This document shows positions 42,633 through 52,248 of a stretch of 64,000 bases of DNA, piece after piece (the first letter of the stretch is position 1; the number at the start of each line of letters is the position of its first letter). This DNA is from an uncultured Clostridia bacterium (GTDB taxonomy: Bacteria; Bacillota; Clostridia; UMGS1810), in the NCBI GenBank assembly GCA_934454585.1, contig CAKSFP010000017.1:1-64000 (forward strand). The letters are read 5' to 3'. A model generated the notes under the pieces. The model was given only the letters and a program-made list of their open reading frames with translations. It did no database searches and was not told the origin of the DNA. The translations under genes were made by a program, and so were the position numbers.

Positions 42633-43166
42633 ATGAAAAAGTTTAAGAAGAGAATAATATCAATGGTGTTGGCAGTTGCGACAGTTTTGTCATTTGGTTG
42701 TGTCAGCGTGTTTGCTGCCAATGATGTTCCGGCTGACTTGCCGGAGGGCACGGTTAAGGTCGCAGATGGTATTTATATGTATGAAAAACCTGAAAGTGCT
42801 ATTGAAACTTGCAATCATATAGATTGGACAATTATTGACGAAGTTCCGCAATACGGCGACATTACTCAGCCGAATGTACTTAGCAATGTAATTGTAGAAA
42901 AAAATCACAAATATCTCATTGTTCGTATAAGCAGAGATATGCGTGTTAATCTGGTAAGGGGAACTCAGTCTGTATTTGGTTCAAATATGGGCAATTGGCC
43001 TACAATGGGCGGCAGCAAGAATAAGATGTACTATATTGAGGCATCATACTATGATATTGAAAAAGGTGTTCCATATCAGATGCAACTTTCTTCAAACGGA
43101 CCGGCAAGGACTAATGTTGAAATAACATATACTTCAAACACAATAGTAGAGGATTATATGGATTAA
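42633..43166 (+). CDS. Small secreted protein of unknown function
   Basis: A 177-residue protein with a clear signal peptide (KKFKKR, hydrophobic core, probable cut after VFA near residue 28). The mature part is beta-rich and has no recognised domain; it contains NGPARTNVEITYTSN near the C-terminus, which resembles small beta-sandwich extracellular proteins. AAAGGAAG precedes two in-frame ATG codons; 42633 is better spaced. Placed between agrD and an SLH protein, it may be an Agr-controlled product, which is inference. A wobble-containing 13-bp hairpin without T-run follows (43190-43222). Confidence 0.7.
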   Translation: MKKFKKRIISMVLAVATVLSFGCVSVFAANDVPADLPEGTVKVADGIYMYEKPESAIETCNHIDWTIIDEVPQYGDITQPNVLSNVIVEKNHKYLIVRISRDMRVNLVRGTQSVFGSNMGNWPTMGGSKNKMYYIEASYYDIEKGVPYQMQLSSNGPARTNVEITYTSNTIVEDYMD

Positions 43167-43189
43167 TGTGAAGTTAATCTGGGTTTATA

Positions 43190-43222
43190 TCGAGTCCGGG
43201 TGATATTTTCATCCGGACTTGA
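43190..43222 (+). terminator. Hairpin after the small secreted protein gene
   Basis: TCGAGTCCGGGTG / CATCCGGACTTGA, 13 pairs with two wobbles and a 7-nt loop. No T-run follows, so termination would be weak. Confidence 0.4.
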
Positions 43223-43307
43223 TGTCTAGGTGGCTGTATATCAATATCTGATTTTTGATAACAAGTTTGTAAAATACATATTTTTCATGAATTTTGTCAC
43301 AAAAAGG

Positions 43308-43336
43308 TTGACAAATAATACATATGCTGTTACAAT
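43308..43336 (+). promoter_or_regulatory. Promoter of the SLH protein gene
   Basis: TTGACA (43308-43313), 17 nt, TACAAT (43331-43336), with TG-T before the -10 as an extended element. Confidence 0.8.
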
Positions 43337-43379
43337 CAGTATATGGATAAATATCTCAAAACGAAAAGGAGCGAGGGAC

Positions 43380-44432
43380 ATGAAAATGAAAAAGTTTGTT
43401 GCAATGCTGTTGGGTGTAATGATGGTGTTTTCGGCGGTAGGCGTGTCGGCGGACGACACAACGCCAAAGAGGACTATCAACGAAGTTGCAAACGACAGCC
43501 GATATGAAAGAATTGAAATATCACCAAAGGATATTTGGGTGGATGACGAAAACGGAATTGTCAAGTTCACAAGCAAGGCACACAAAAGTGATCCGCAGGA
43601 TACCAATACTTATGTAATCAACAAGGACACGGTTTTCAGCGAAAATGAATACGAAGTTGAGGCGTACAAGGAATTCAAAGCCGGTGAGATGAGATACATC
43701 GGAATAGTTATAGACAAAGATAAATACTATTTGTTCAATGATGTACAAAATCAGGAGATTATCGTTCACGGAGTATACGGAGTGTGGCAGTATTCCGTCG
43801 GAATAGGCGGCGAATCGGGAGAGAAGTTTGACGAAAGCAAAATCAAACAGGCGCCGAAAAAAGATTATCCGAGTGACTACACCTTTGAAAGACTGAAAAA
43901 TTACAAAATACTAAACGGTGACGAAAACGGCGATCTGCAGCTTGACAAACTTGTGACGAGGGCAGAGATGGCGCAGTTTATCGGGAATGTGCGCATGTTG
44001 AACGAAATAAGCGCCGACAACATAACCGCAGAAATTTTTGCCGATGTGCCGAAAAGGCATTGGGCGTACAATGTGATTCATGTTATGCGCTCCATGCAGC
44101 TGATAAACGGCGTGGGCGAGAACGAATTTATGCCTGACATTCCCGTGACATATGCCGAGGCGATTAAGATGATTGTCAGCACTCTCGGATATGACCCCTA
44201 TGCCGAAAAATACGGCGGATATCCCGACGGTTATATCAAAGCCGGAGAGGTCACCGGGCTTACGGGAAGCATAACATTTGTTGCGGACGATTTCGCCACA
44301 AGGCGTGACATTGCGATTATGCTTGACACCGCGCTCGATGTGCCGCTTATGAGACAGACGGTTTACGGCTCTGCACCGTATTATGAAGTGGTTGACGATA
44401 TGACGCTTGCGACGGAACTTGAAGCGGAGTAA
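43380..44432 (+). CDS. Secreted SLH-domain protein
   Basis: A 350-residue exported protein: signal peptide ending near VSA (about residue 23), a beta-rich N-terminal domain of unknown type (about 30-155), then SLH modules (DYTFERLKNYKILNGDENGDLQL near 163-185; FADVPKRHWAYNVIHVMRSM near 220; one more degenerate copy to about 320). It should be wall-bound. The start at 43380 follows AAAGGAGCGAGG; the frame is open further upstream but crosses the promoter. Confidence 0.82.
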   Translation: MKMKKFVAMLLGVMMVFSAVGVSADDTTPKRTINEVANDSRYERIEISPKDIWVDDENGIVKFTSKAHKSDPQDTNTYVINKDTVFSENEYEVEAYKEFKAGEMRYIGIVIDKDKYYLFNDVQNQEIIVHGVYGVWQYSVGIGGESGEKFDESKIKQAPKKDYPSDYTFERLKNYKILNGDENGDLQLDKLVTRAEMAQFIGNVRMLNEISADNITAEIFADVPKRHWAYNVIHVMRSMQLINGVGENEFMPDIPVTYAEAIKMIVSTLGYDPYAEKYGGYPDGYIKAGEVTGLTGSITFVADDFATRRDIAIMLDTALDVPLMRQTVYGSAPYYEVVDDMTLATELEAE

Positions 44433-44457
44433 TTTACCCGACATTGTTAATTTGCTC

Positions 44458-44707
44458 GGGCGACCACGCAGGGTCGCCCCTACCGCCTTGACGGAGGTTA
44501 ATCGTGAGAGAAAATATATCAAAGGCAAGGGGTGTGCGCGGCGTAACAACGGGCAGAGCAGAGCCCTGCCCCTACGGTGGTTGGGCGGTGAAAGTGCGTG
44601 ATTATTAGGTGTTTGCGCACGAAATGACAAGCAACCGGTAGGGGTCGATGACCTCATCGACCCGATAAGTTTGATGTTTTTCGCGGGGCGATGGTGTCAT
44701 CGCTCCC
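44458..44707. repeat. Four GC-rich intergenic palindromes
   Basis: GGGCGACC-ACGCAG-GGTCGCCC (44458-44479), GGGCAG...CTGCCC (44551-44571), GGGTCGATGA-CC-TCATCGACCC (44642-44663), GGGGCGATG...CATCGCTCCC (44685-44707). They are like the GGGGCGCCCC...GGTCGCCCC unit near 36117 and belong to a type of dispersed repeat frequent in gut Clostridia. The 365-nt gap holds no gene. Confidence 0.75.
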
Positions 44708-44745
44708 TACCGCTCTGATGAAGGTTATGCGAGGATATCAAATGC

Positions 44746-44774
44746 TTGATTTTTGCGCTTATTTATGATATTAT
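44746..44774 (+). promoter_or_regulatory. Promoter of the sirtuin gene
   Basis: TTGATT (44746-44751), 17 nt, TATTAT (44769-44774), giving a very short leader. Confidence 0.55.
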
Positions 44775-44797
44775 GTGCATTGAAGGGAGATGTCATC

Positions 44798-45544
44798 ATG
44801 ATATCTGATGTAGAGAAATTTGCAAAAATGATTGACGAATGCGGCAACATCGTCTTTTTCGGCGGTGCAGGGGTATCGACGGAGAGCGGCGTGAAGGACT
44901 ACCGCAGCAAAGACGGACTGTACAACACCGTGAAGGACTACGGTGTGTCGCCCGAGGTGATACTCAGCCACACATTCTTTTTTGAACACACGGATGTATT
45001 CTATGATTTTTACCGAAAGTATTTCATAACCGACGCAAAGCCGAATGCCGCACACGAGGCTCTGGCAGAGCTTGAGCGGCGCGGCAAGCTGAAAGCGGTG
45101 ATTACCCAAAACATAGACGGGCTGCACCAAGCGGCAGGCAGCCGCAATGTTATTGAACTGCACGGCACGGCAAATGAATTTTACTGTTCAAACTGCGGCA
45201 AACGGGGCAACTCTGTTGAGGTGTTGCGACGGATTGCCGACGGAGAAATACCCAAATGTCCGCACTGCGGCGGCATAATGAAACCCAAAGTTGTGCTCTA
45301 TGAAGAACCGCTCTATGACGGAGTGGCGGAGTCTGCGGTGGGGTATATTGCGGACGCGGATATGCTCATCGTGGGCGGCACTTCGCTTGCGGTCTATCCC
45401 GCGGCGTCCTTTGTGCGCTATTTTCGCGGAAAATACATTGTTATTATCAACAAGACGGAAACCGGCTATGACGGCAACGCGAATCTTGTGATAAGAGAGA
45501 ACATCGGCGAGGTATTCGGCAAAGTGATGTCAACACTGCAGTAA
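44798..45544 (+). CDS. SIR2 family NAD-dependent protein deacylase
   Basis: A 248-residue sirtuin that removes acyl groups from lysines using NAD. NAD site GAGVSTESGVKDYRS near 22-36, catalytic TQNIDGLH near 104-111 with H121-type base in ELHGT, a four-cysteine zinc site (CSNC near 130, CPHC near 155), and GTSLAVYPA near 193. Intact and of usual length. It stands alone between a repeat region and a shared terminator. AAGGGAG fits the ATG at 44798. Confidence 0.93.
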   Translation: MISDVEKFAKMIDECGNIVFFGGAGVSTESGVKDYRSKDGLYNTVKDYGVSPEVILSHTFFFEHTDVFYDFYRKYFITDAKPNAAHEALAELERRGKLKAVITQNIDGLHQAAGSRNVIELHGTANEFYCSNCGKRGNSVEVLRRIADGEIPKCPHCGGIMKPKVVLYEEPLYDGVAESAVGYIADADMLIVGGTSLAVYPAASFVRYFRGKYIVIINKTETGYDGNANLVIRENIGEVFGKVMSTLQ

Positions 45545-45546
45545 AT

Positions 45547-45592
45547 AACCCACCCCAATCGGCGCTGCCGACCGGGGTGGGTATTTTTTTTC
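45547..45592 (+). terminator. Bidirectional terminator between sirtuin and topoisomerase genes
   Basis: ACCCACCCC-AAT-CGGC-GCT-GCCG-ACC-GGGGTGGGT, then ATTTTTTTT. It sits between convergent genes. Confidence 0.85.
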
Positions 45593-45602
45593 ATTTTACG
45601 AA

Positions 45603-47774
45603 TTAAAACAGACTCATCTGTTCATTCGGGTCATCATCGTCTTTGAGATAATATCCTGTTGCCGGAATATTCTTTGCACGGTAATAATCCGGGTTTGTGA
45701 AGTTGACATCTTTGAGGAACTCCACCTTTGCTATTGTGCTCTTTTTTTTCATGTTCATGACCGCGACTCCCTGGGTGTTCTTGGTCGTCTTGGTTTGCAT
45801 GACGGATGTGTTGAATATCAGTATCTTGTCGAGAGAACTGTATACTACCATGTCCTCGTCCTGCGGCAGATATTTAATCTGCACAAGGTTGAGTTTATCC
45901 GTGTAAGCGTTTATCAGCTTTTTGCGGTTAGTCTTTGTCTCGTATGATTTGAGAGAAACTCTCGCCGCCTTGCCGTTGTCGAACATAAAGAACAGGTCGC
46001 CGGCGTAGTCTGCCGTCGGCAACACGAACACTATCTTTTCGCCCGGTTCCATCTCACACAGATTAGGCACATAGTGACCCCATTCGCTCGCCTTGCACAG
46101 GGCGATGTCGTATGTCTTCATCTTGTAGCAGTTGCACTTGTCGCTGAACAGCAGCAGATCCGTCTTGTTGGTGGTGTCATATTCACACAGGATTTCGTCG
46201 CCGTCCTTCAGCTTTTGCTCGCCGCTGGAACGCAGCGACACTTGAGATATCTTTTTGAGATAATTGTCTCTTGTGAACAGGATTTTGAGGTTGTAATCCT
46301 CAATGACGGTCTCCACACTCACATCCTCGCTGTCATCGTCATAGATTATCTCTGTTCTGCGGTCGGCGCCGTATTTTTTCGATATTTCTTTCAGCTCGGA
46401 GATGATGATTTTCTTTATCTCGTTGTCGTCACCAAGGATTTTTTTCATCCTGTCGAGCTCTTTTATCAGCTCGTCCACATCCTTTATCCTGTTGACGATA
46501 TATTCTTTATTTAGGTTCCTCAGTTTAATCTCGGCAATGTAGTTCGCCTGCACTTCGTCGATGTCAAAGCCTTTCATAAGGTTCGGCACAACATCTTCGT
46601 CCCGCTCGGTTCCGCGGATGATGGCAATCGCCTTGTCGATGTCGAGCAGAATTTTCTTAAGACCTTCCAGGAGATGAAGTTTGTGGGTCATCTTGTCGAT
46701 GTCAAACTTAATCTTGCGTTTTATGCAGTTTTGGCGGAACACAGACCAGTTTTTGAGTATCTCTTTGATTCCCATAACCTTCGGTGTTGTGCCGTCCAGT
46801 ATGTTGAAATTACAGCTGAAGCTGTCCTCAAGCGGTGTCATCTTAAAAAGCTTTTTCATCAGCATATCTGCGTCACAGCTCTTTTTGACATCGAGCGTGA
46901 TCTTGAGTCCGTTAAGGTCTGTTTCGTCTCGCAGGTCGTTTATCTCGCGTATTTTCCCTGATTTTATCAGCTCGATTATCTTGTCGATAATCGCCTCGGA
47001 GGTGGTGGAGTAGGGAATTTCGTAAATCTCTATATATCCGTTTTTCTTGTCGAAACGGTATTTGCTGCGAACCCTCACCGAGCCTCTGCCGGTGTCATAT
47101 ATTTTCCTGATTGATTCCTCGTCATATATCAGCTCGCCGCCCGTGGTGAAATCCGGTGCAATTAGGGTTTTTGTTATGTCGCAGTTCTCGGATTTGAGGA
47201 AAGCTATCGTTGTGTCACACACCTCGCGCAGATTGAACGAGCATATGTTGCTTGCCATGCCGACCGCTATGCCCTGGTTGGGGTTGACAAGAATGTTAGG
47301 AAAAGACACAGGGAGCAGGGTAGGCTCTTTTAGAGTGCCGTCGTAGTTGTCCACAAAGTCCACGGTGTTCTTGTCAATGTCACCGAAAAGCTCCTTGCAG
47401 ATGGGTTCCAGTTTGACTTCGGTGTATCGCGATGCCGCAAAAGCCATATCGCGCGAATAGTGTTTGGCAAAGTTGCCCTTGGAGTCCACCAGGGGGTGCA
47501 GCAGGGAATCGTTGCCGCGCGTCAGGCGTACCATGGTTTCGTATATTGCCATGTCACCGTGGGGGTTCAGTTTCATTGTTTGACCTACCACATTGGCGGA
47601 TTTTGTGCGCTGACCGTTTATCAGATTCATCTTGTACATGGTGTACAAAAGTTTTCTGTGCGATGGCTTAAAACCGTCTATCTCCGGTATCGCACGGGAT
47701 ATTATTACACTCATTGCGTAAGGCATATAGTTCTCACGCAGGGTGTCTGTTATTAGTTGATCTTCATGAAACAT
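45603..47774 (-). CDS. Divergent type IIA topoisomerase subunit A (ParC/GyrA-like)
   Basis: A 723-residue DNA topoisomerase subunit. Breakage-reunion domain with the catalytic tyrosine in AASRYTEVKL near 115; FKPSHRKLLYTMYKM takes the place of the usual RPVQRRILY block, and NPNQGIAVGMASNI is present. The C-terminal domain is short with degenerate blades and no QRRGGKG GyrA box (QTKTTKNTQGV instead), more like topoisomerase IV. It pairs with the divergent B subunit 32 nt upstream. It differs enough from housekeeping gyrase that a second, specialised topoisomerase is likely. Confidence 0.85.
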   Translation of the reverse strand: MFHEDQLITDTLRENYMPYAMSVIISRAIPEIDGFKPSHRKLLYTMYKMNLINGQRTKSANVVGQTMKLNPHGDMAIYETMVRLTRGNDSLLHPLVDSKGNFAKHYSRDMAFAASRYTEVKLEPICKELFGDIDKNTVDFVDNYDGTLKEPTLLPVSFPNILVNPNQGIAVGMASNICSFNLREVCDTTIAFLKSENCDITKTLIAPDFTTGGELIYDEESIRKIYDTGRGSVRVRSKYRFDKKNGYIEIYEIPYSTTSEAIIDKIIELIKSGKIREINDLRDETDLNGLKITLDVKKSCDADMLMKKLFKMTPLEDSFSCNFNILDGTTPKVMGIKEILKNWSVFRQNCIKRKIKFDIDKMTHKLHLLEGLKKILLDIDKAIAIIRGTERDEDVVPNLMKGFDIDEVQANYIAEIKLRNLNKEYIVNRIKDVDELIKELDRMKKILGDDNEIKKIIISELKEISKKYGADRRTEIIYDDDSEDVSVETVIEDYNLKILFTRDNYLKKISQVSLRSSGEQKLKDGDEILCEYDTTNKTDLLLFSDKCNCYKMKTYDIALCKASEWGHYVPNLCEMEPGEKIVFVLPTADYAGDLFFMFDNGKAARVSLKSYETKTNRKKLINAYTDKLNLVQIKYLPQDEDMVVYSSLDKILIFNTSVMQTKTTKNTQGVAVMNMKKKSTIAKVEFLKDVNFTNPDYYRAKNIPATGYYLKDDDDPNEQMSLF

Positions 47775-47806
47775 TGGTTAAATCAATCTCCTTGTCCAAA
47801 ATTCAA

Positions 47807-49798
47807 TCAGCTCAAATCGAGCATGTCGAGGTAGAGGTGACCGTTCTCGGCGATGTATTCTTTTCGCGCCGGCAACTCGTCACCGAGCAGTAAATCGAAA
47901 ACCTGCGATGTCTTTGCCACATCGTCGGCGTTGATTTTTATCAGCCGTCTTGTCTCGGGGTTCATGGTGGTCTGCCACATCATCTCGGGTTCGTTCTCAC
48001 CAAGTCCTTTTGAACGCTGAACGGTGTATTTCTCGTCACCGATTTTTTTGATTATGTCCGATTTCTCTTTTTCGCTGTACGCAAAGTAGGTTTTCTTCTT
48101 CGCAGTTATCTCAAACAGCGGCGACTCGGCGATGAACACCTTGCCTTCGTTTATAATCGTCGGCACCAGGCGATAGAGCATGGCGAGGATGAGGGTGCGG
48201 ATCTGAAATCCGTCCACATCGGCATCGGTGCAGATAACAACCTTGTCCCAGCGCAGATTTTTCATGTCGAAAGTGGACAGATTTTTGTTGTGCTTGGAGT
48301 TTATCTCCACTCCGCAGCCGAGCACTTTGAGCAAATCCACTATTACATCGCTCTTGAAAATCTTGTCGTAGTCTGCTTTGAGGCAGTTGAGGATTTTTCC
48401 GCGCACGGGCATGATTGCCTGGAAGTCGGAGTCTCTGCCGAGTTTACACGAGCCGAGTGCGGAGTCTCCCTCCACAATATATACTTCGCGTTTGGACACA
48501 TCTTTGGTTCTGCAATCCACAAATTTCTGTACGCGATTGTTGATGTCAATGCTGCCGCTGAGTTTTTTTGCTATGTTGACCCTGGCTTTCTCCGCGTGTT
48601 CGCGGCTGCGCTTGTTCACAAGCACCTGGGCGGCAATCTTCTCCGCTTCCATCTTATTCTCTATGAAATATACTTCAAGCTCGTGGCGCAAGAACTCCGT
48701 CATCGCCTCTTGAATGAACTTGTTGTTGATAGCCTTTTTGGTCTGGTTTTCGTAACTGGTTAGACCGGAAAGAGAGTTTGACACAAGTATGAGACAGTCT
48801 TTGACATCGTTGAAATTTATCTTTGATTCATTTTTGGTGTACTTATTGTTTGCCTTGAGATATTTGTCTATTGTGTATACGAAGGCATTGCTTACCGCCT
48901 TGTCGGGCGAGCCGCCGTGCTCAAGAAAACTCGAGTTGTGGTAGTATTCAAGCATATTCACTTTGTTACTGAAACAGAATGCCACAGAGAGTTTTACATT
49001 GTAATCCGGTTTATCCTCACGGTCTCTGCCGCGGCGCTCGCACTCAATGTATTTTGTTTCGGTCATTGCAGTGCCGTCGGCAATCTCGTTCACATAGTCA
49101 ACAATTCCGTTTTCGTAGACAAAATCCATCTCCTCAAACTGACCTTTTGTCACTTCATTTTTGAATTTGAGCAGCAGACCTTTGTTTACAATCGCCTGTT
49201 TTTTGAGTATGTTGTGGAAATATTCCACGGGGATGTTAATGTCAGTGAACACATTTATATCAGGACGCCACTTTATCTTTGTCATGGTGTGGCGGTATCG
49301 GCACTCCGTCTTTATGAGTCCTCCGACATTGTTGCCGCTCTCAAAGTGCAGCTCATATTTATAGCCGTCGCGGCAGACAGTCACATCCATGTATTCCGAT
49401 GCATACTGCGTCGCGCAGGCACCAAGGCCGTTGAGACCGAGACTGTATTCGTAGTTTTCGCCGTTGTTTGTATTGTACTTTCCGCCGGCATACATCTCGC
49501 AGAACACCAGTTCCCAGTTATATCTTTCCTCGACGGGGTTATAGTCAACGGGCACGCCCCTGCCGTAGTCGAGCACTTCTATGGAGTTGTCGAGAAATTT
49601 TGTCACTTCAATAACCGTTCCGTGACCTTCTCTCGCTTCATCTATGGAGTTTGACAGAATCTCAAACACGGCGTGTTCACAGCCCTCCAGTCCGTCCGAA
49701 CCGAAGATTACTGACGGGCGCAGCCTTACTCTGTCTGCACCTTTGAGCTGGGTTATGCTCTCATTTGAGTATTCTGAATTTTTTTTTGATTTTGCCAT
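47807..49798 (-). CDS. Divergent type IIA topoisomerase subunit B (ParE/GyrB-like)
   Basis: A 663-residue ATPase subunit. GHKL motif with EILSNSIDEA near 46-55 and LGLNGLGA near 118. The TOPRIM block reads EGDSALGSCKLGRDSDF near 445 where GyrB normally has EGDSAGGSAKQGRDR, and the metal site is TDADVDGFQIRTLIL. These changes mark a non-standard lineage but keep the catalytic acids. A start at 49810 is also possible but touches the ribosome site. Fourth gene of a five-gene operon. Confidence 0.85.
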   Translation of the reverse strand: MAKSKKNSEYSNESITQLKGADRVRLRPSVIFGSDGLEGCEHAVFEILSNSIDEAREGHGTVIEVTKFLDNSIEVLDYGRGVPVDYNPVEERYNWELVFCEMYAGGKYNTNNGENYEYSLGLNGLGACATQYASEYMDVTVCRDGYKYELHFESGNNVGGLIKTECRYRHTMTKIKWRPDINVFTDINIPVEYFHNILKKQAIVNKGLLLKFKNEVTKGQFEEMDFVYENGIVDYVNEIADGTAMTETKYIECERRGRDREDKPDYNVKLSVAFCFSNKVNMLEYYHNSSFLEHGGSPDKAVSNAFVYTIDKYLKANNKYTKNESKINFNDVKDCLILVSNSLSGLTSYENQTKKAINNKFIQEAMTEFLRHELEVYFIENKMEAEKIAAQVLVNKRSREHAEKARVNIAKKLSGSIDINNRVQKFVDCRTKDVSKREVYIVEGDSALGSCKLGRDSDFQAIMPVRGKILNCLKADYDKIFKSDVIVDLLKVLGCGVEINSKHNKNLSTFDMKNLRWDKVVICTDADVDGFQIRTLILAMLYRLVPTIINEGKVFIAESPLFEITAKKKTYFAYSEKEKSDIIKKIGDEKYTVQRSKGLGENEPEMMWQTTMNPETRRLIKINADDVAKTSQVFDLLLGDELPARKEYIAENGHLYLDMLDLS

Positions 49799-49825
49799 TA
49801 TATATATCATCCTTTCGGCAATAAA

Positions 49826-51268
49826 CTAAATTCCATACGCTGAGGATATGTCCGCCACCTCAAAATCACCGCCGGAGGTGAGTCCGCCTATGTAGCCACC
49901 GTTTGCGGTGAAACGCTCAATGTCTGCCAGGTGCATCTCATTTATGCGTTCGCCGGGGATTATGAGCGGCACATACATGGGGCAGGCATATACGCATGAT
50001 TTGCATATTCTGCCCGTGACGGCGTTTGGCGGCACTATGTCCGATGCCGCGCTCATCGTGCCCGACGGCGCGCATGCCAGAGTTACATCGGTATTTATGT
50101 CAGGTATAGCAGGCTCGGGTGTTAGCGGTTCAATGTGCTTTTTGAGGAACTGCTTGTAGATAGCCATTATGGTTGTCATAAGCTTGCGGATATCGTGAGA
50201 TGAATTAAACAGACTTGCCACCAGCACTACATTGTATCCGATTGCCGCCTCAGGCTCGATTGATTTGCTGCGCATGAACTCTGCAGCCTCCTGCGCAGTT
50301 ATGCCAATTTTAGCAAAATTGAGCACGATTCTTGTAGGGTCGACGGTGTCGTCTGCATAGTTGCCAAGGTTGTCCTCTGTGAGCCACACTATGTCTGTGC
50401 CGTCATTTATGAGGGTACTGCAACGCTCAATCTCGTGCTTTAGCTTTGTGTAGCGTTTTGATTTTGATTGTGCGTAGTATATGGAGTTCTCCAGAGCGCA
50501 CAGATAGGCGTTTGATGTGTCCGGCGACTGGTAGGTATATACCGTGCTGCGCACACGGTTTAGGTCTATGGTGTCATTGTTCACATGGAGAATAACTCCG
50601 CCCGACATGGAACCGAGGGTTTCGCCGGCGTTGTGCAGCACCATGTCCGCACCGCACTTAATTGACGACGGCGGTAGGTCCTCCGCAAATGGGAGATGTG
50701 CTCCGTGTGATTCGTCTGTGAGCAGAAGCATGTTGTATTTGTATGCCAGCTCGGCAATTTCCTCTATATCGGACACCACTCCGTAGTAGGTAGGTGTGGT
50801 GATGAATATCGCCTTGGCGTCGCTGTTTGCGGCGAGGGCCGTTTCCAGGGCATAGGTGTCGATGCCGCAGAATATGCCGAGCTCCGTGTTGTAGTGTCGC
50901 TGCACAAACACGGGAATAAGGCGATTGAGCATAATTGCATCAATCACGGATTTGTGGCAGCAACGGTCGACTATTATCTTGTCACCGGGACGCAGAACCG
51001 AGCCGATCATCGCCATTATGCCGCATGATGTTCCGTTGGTGATGTAGTAGCTGTGCGATGTTTTGTACATCTTCATCAGCTGATATTCCGAATCGAGAAT
51101 GTAGCCTTTGGGGGTGTCGAGCGTGTCCGTCTCAAAAGAGGACGCAGCGTCCAAGCGGCAAAAGTTTTTTGAATTAAGGATCACTTTGCCGTTGTGTCCC
51201 GGTGTGGTAAATAACACTCTCTGTTTGGAAATATATTTTTTTACTCCTGTATAAATAGGTGGTTTCAT
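49826..51268 (-). CDS. Orn/Lys/Arg decarboxylase homologue lacking the PLP lysine
   Basis: A 480-residue fold-type I PLP protein of the basic amino acid decarboxylase family: TPGHNG near 22-27, the TNGTSCGIMAMIG phosphate loop near 77-89, RCCHKSVIDA, and DESHGAHLPF near 174. The Schiff-base lysine, normally in STHKTL, is replaced: the protein reads NAGETLGSMSGG with Glu216 (codon 50623-50621) at that position. Asp and His contacts remain. It probably cannot decarboxylate in the usual way; it may be a binding or regulatory protein. It lies 17 nt after birA. Confidence 0.88.
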   Translation of the reverse strand: MKPPIYTGVKKYISKQRVLFTTPGHNGKVILNSKNFCRLDAASSFETDTLDTPKGYILDSEYQLMKMYKTSHSYYITNGTSCGIMAMIGSVLRPGDKIIVDRCCHKSVIDAIMLNRLIPVFVQRHYNTELGIFCGIDTYALETALAANSDAKAIFITTPTYYGVVSDIEEIAELAYKYNMLLLTDESHGAHLPFAEDLPPSSIKCGADMVLHNAGETLGSMSGGVILHVNNDTIDLNRVRSTVYTYQSPDTSNAYLCALENSIYYAQSKSKRYTKLKHEIERCSTLINDGTDIVWLTEDNLGNYADDTVDPTRIVLNFAKIGITAQEAAEFMRSKSIEPEAAIGYNVVLVASLFNSSHDIRKLMTTIMAIYKQFLKKHIEPLTPEPAIPDINTDVTLACAPSGTMSAASDIVPPNAVTGRICKSCVYACPMYVPLIIPGERINEMHLADIERFTANGGYIGGLTSGGDFEVADISSAYGI

Positions 51269-51285
51269 TTTTTGTCTCCCGTTGA

Positions 51286-52245
51286 TTAATCGACATAACC
51301 GTAGAGCCCGCGTACGGACACTTCGCCGGAGCTTACCGTCACGGCAGTGTCACCGTTTGTCACGGTGAGCGCGCCGTCGGCAGTTATCTCCGTGCACTTA
51401 CCGACAAAATTCTCTCTGCCGTCGGCATAGTGCACCGCCACGGTACTGCCCAGGGTTATGCAATATTTTTTGTACTCGTCAAGCACGGCTTTCCTGCCGC
51501 GCATATATTCTTTTTCGATGCACTTGAGCACATCAGCCAAGAGTTTGTTTTCGTTACAGACGCTGCCTGTTTCATTTTGGATTGATGTTGCATTTGGCAG
51601 ACCGTCAAATTCTGTCTTGTTGGCGTTTATGCCTATGCCGACGCACACATACTCCGTCTCACCCTCGCATATGCTCATGGTGGTTAGTATTCCGCAGATT
51701 TTTTTGCCGTTCAGCACTATGTCGTTGGGCCATTTTATACGGCAGTCGCCGTATTGTGACATTGCTTTGAGCGCACCGAGGGCACAGATTATCGTGATGA
51801 AGGTCACCTCGTTTGGCGGTATTTTCGGCATCAGGTTGAACGAAAAATACACTCCGCCGCCGTCCGATTCCCATCTTCTGCCCAGTCTGCCTCTGCCGCT
51901 TGTCTGGGTTTTTGCCGCAACGGTGAGTCCGTGAGTGCGCGGATATTCGCTTATCTTGTCAAAAGTGGAGCTTACCGAGTCGAACAGATACAGCGGTCTG
52001 CCCATGAAGTCTGTGTCGAGCAGTGCATTTATCGAGTCTTCGTTGAGACCGACCGACTCGCCGTCGAGCCTGTAGCCTTTGTTCGTCACCGCGGATATGG
52101 CAAAGCCATCTTTTTTGAGTGCGGCAATATTTTTCCACACGGCACTGCGTGTTATTCCGAGTTCTGCGCTTATCGCTTCGCCGGACACATATCCGCCGTC
52201 CGTGCGCAGTATGTCAAGTATATTGGTTTTGTTATCGCTTTTCAT
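51286..52245 (-). CDS. birA: Biotin--protein ligase / biotin operon repressor BirA
   Basis: A 319-residue bifunctional protein. N-terminal winged helix (about 5-65, AISAELGITRSAVWKNI) for DNA binding; ligase domain with GRGRLGRRW near 112-120, KWPNDIVLNGKKICGIL near 170, and GIGINAN near 203; C-terminal SH3-like cap. It attaches biotin to carboxylase subunits and should repress biotin genes. Spaced 3 nt after the phosphodiesterase gene. Confidence 0.95.
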   Translation of the reverse strand: MKSDNKTNILDILRTDGGYVSGEAISAELGITRSAVWKNIAALKKDGFAISAVTNKGYRLDGESVGLNEDSINALLDTDFMGRPLYLFDSVSSTFDKISEYPRTHGLTVAAKTQTSGRGRLGRRWESDGGGVYFSFNLMPKIPPNEVTFITIICALGALKAMSQYGDCRIKWPNDIVLNGKKICGILTTMSICEGETEYVCVGIGINANKTEFDGLPNATSIQNETGSVCNENKLLADVLKCIEKEYMRGRKAVLDEYKKYCITLGSTVAVHYADGRENFVGKCTEITADGALTVTNGDTAVTVSSGEVSVRGLYGYVD

Positions 52246-52248
52246 AAA

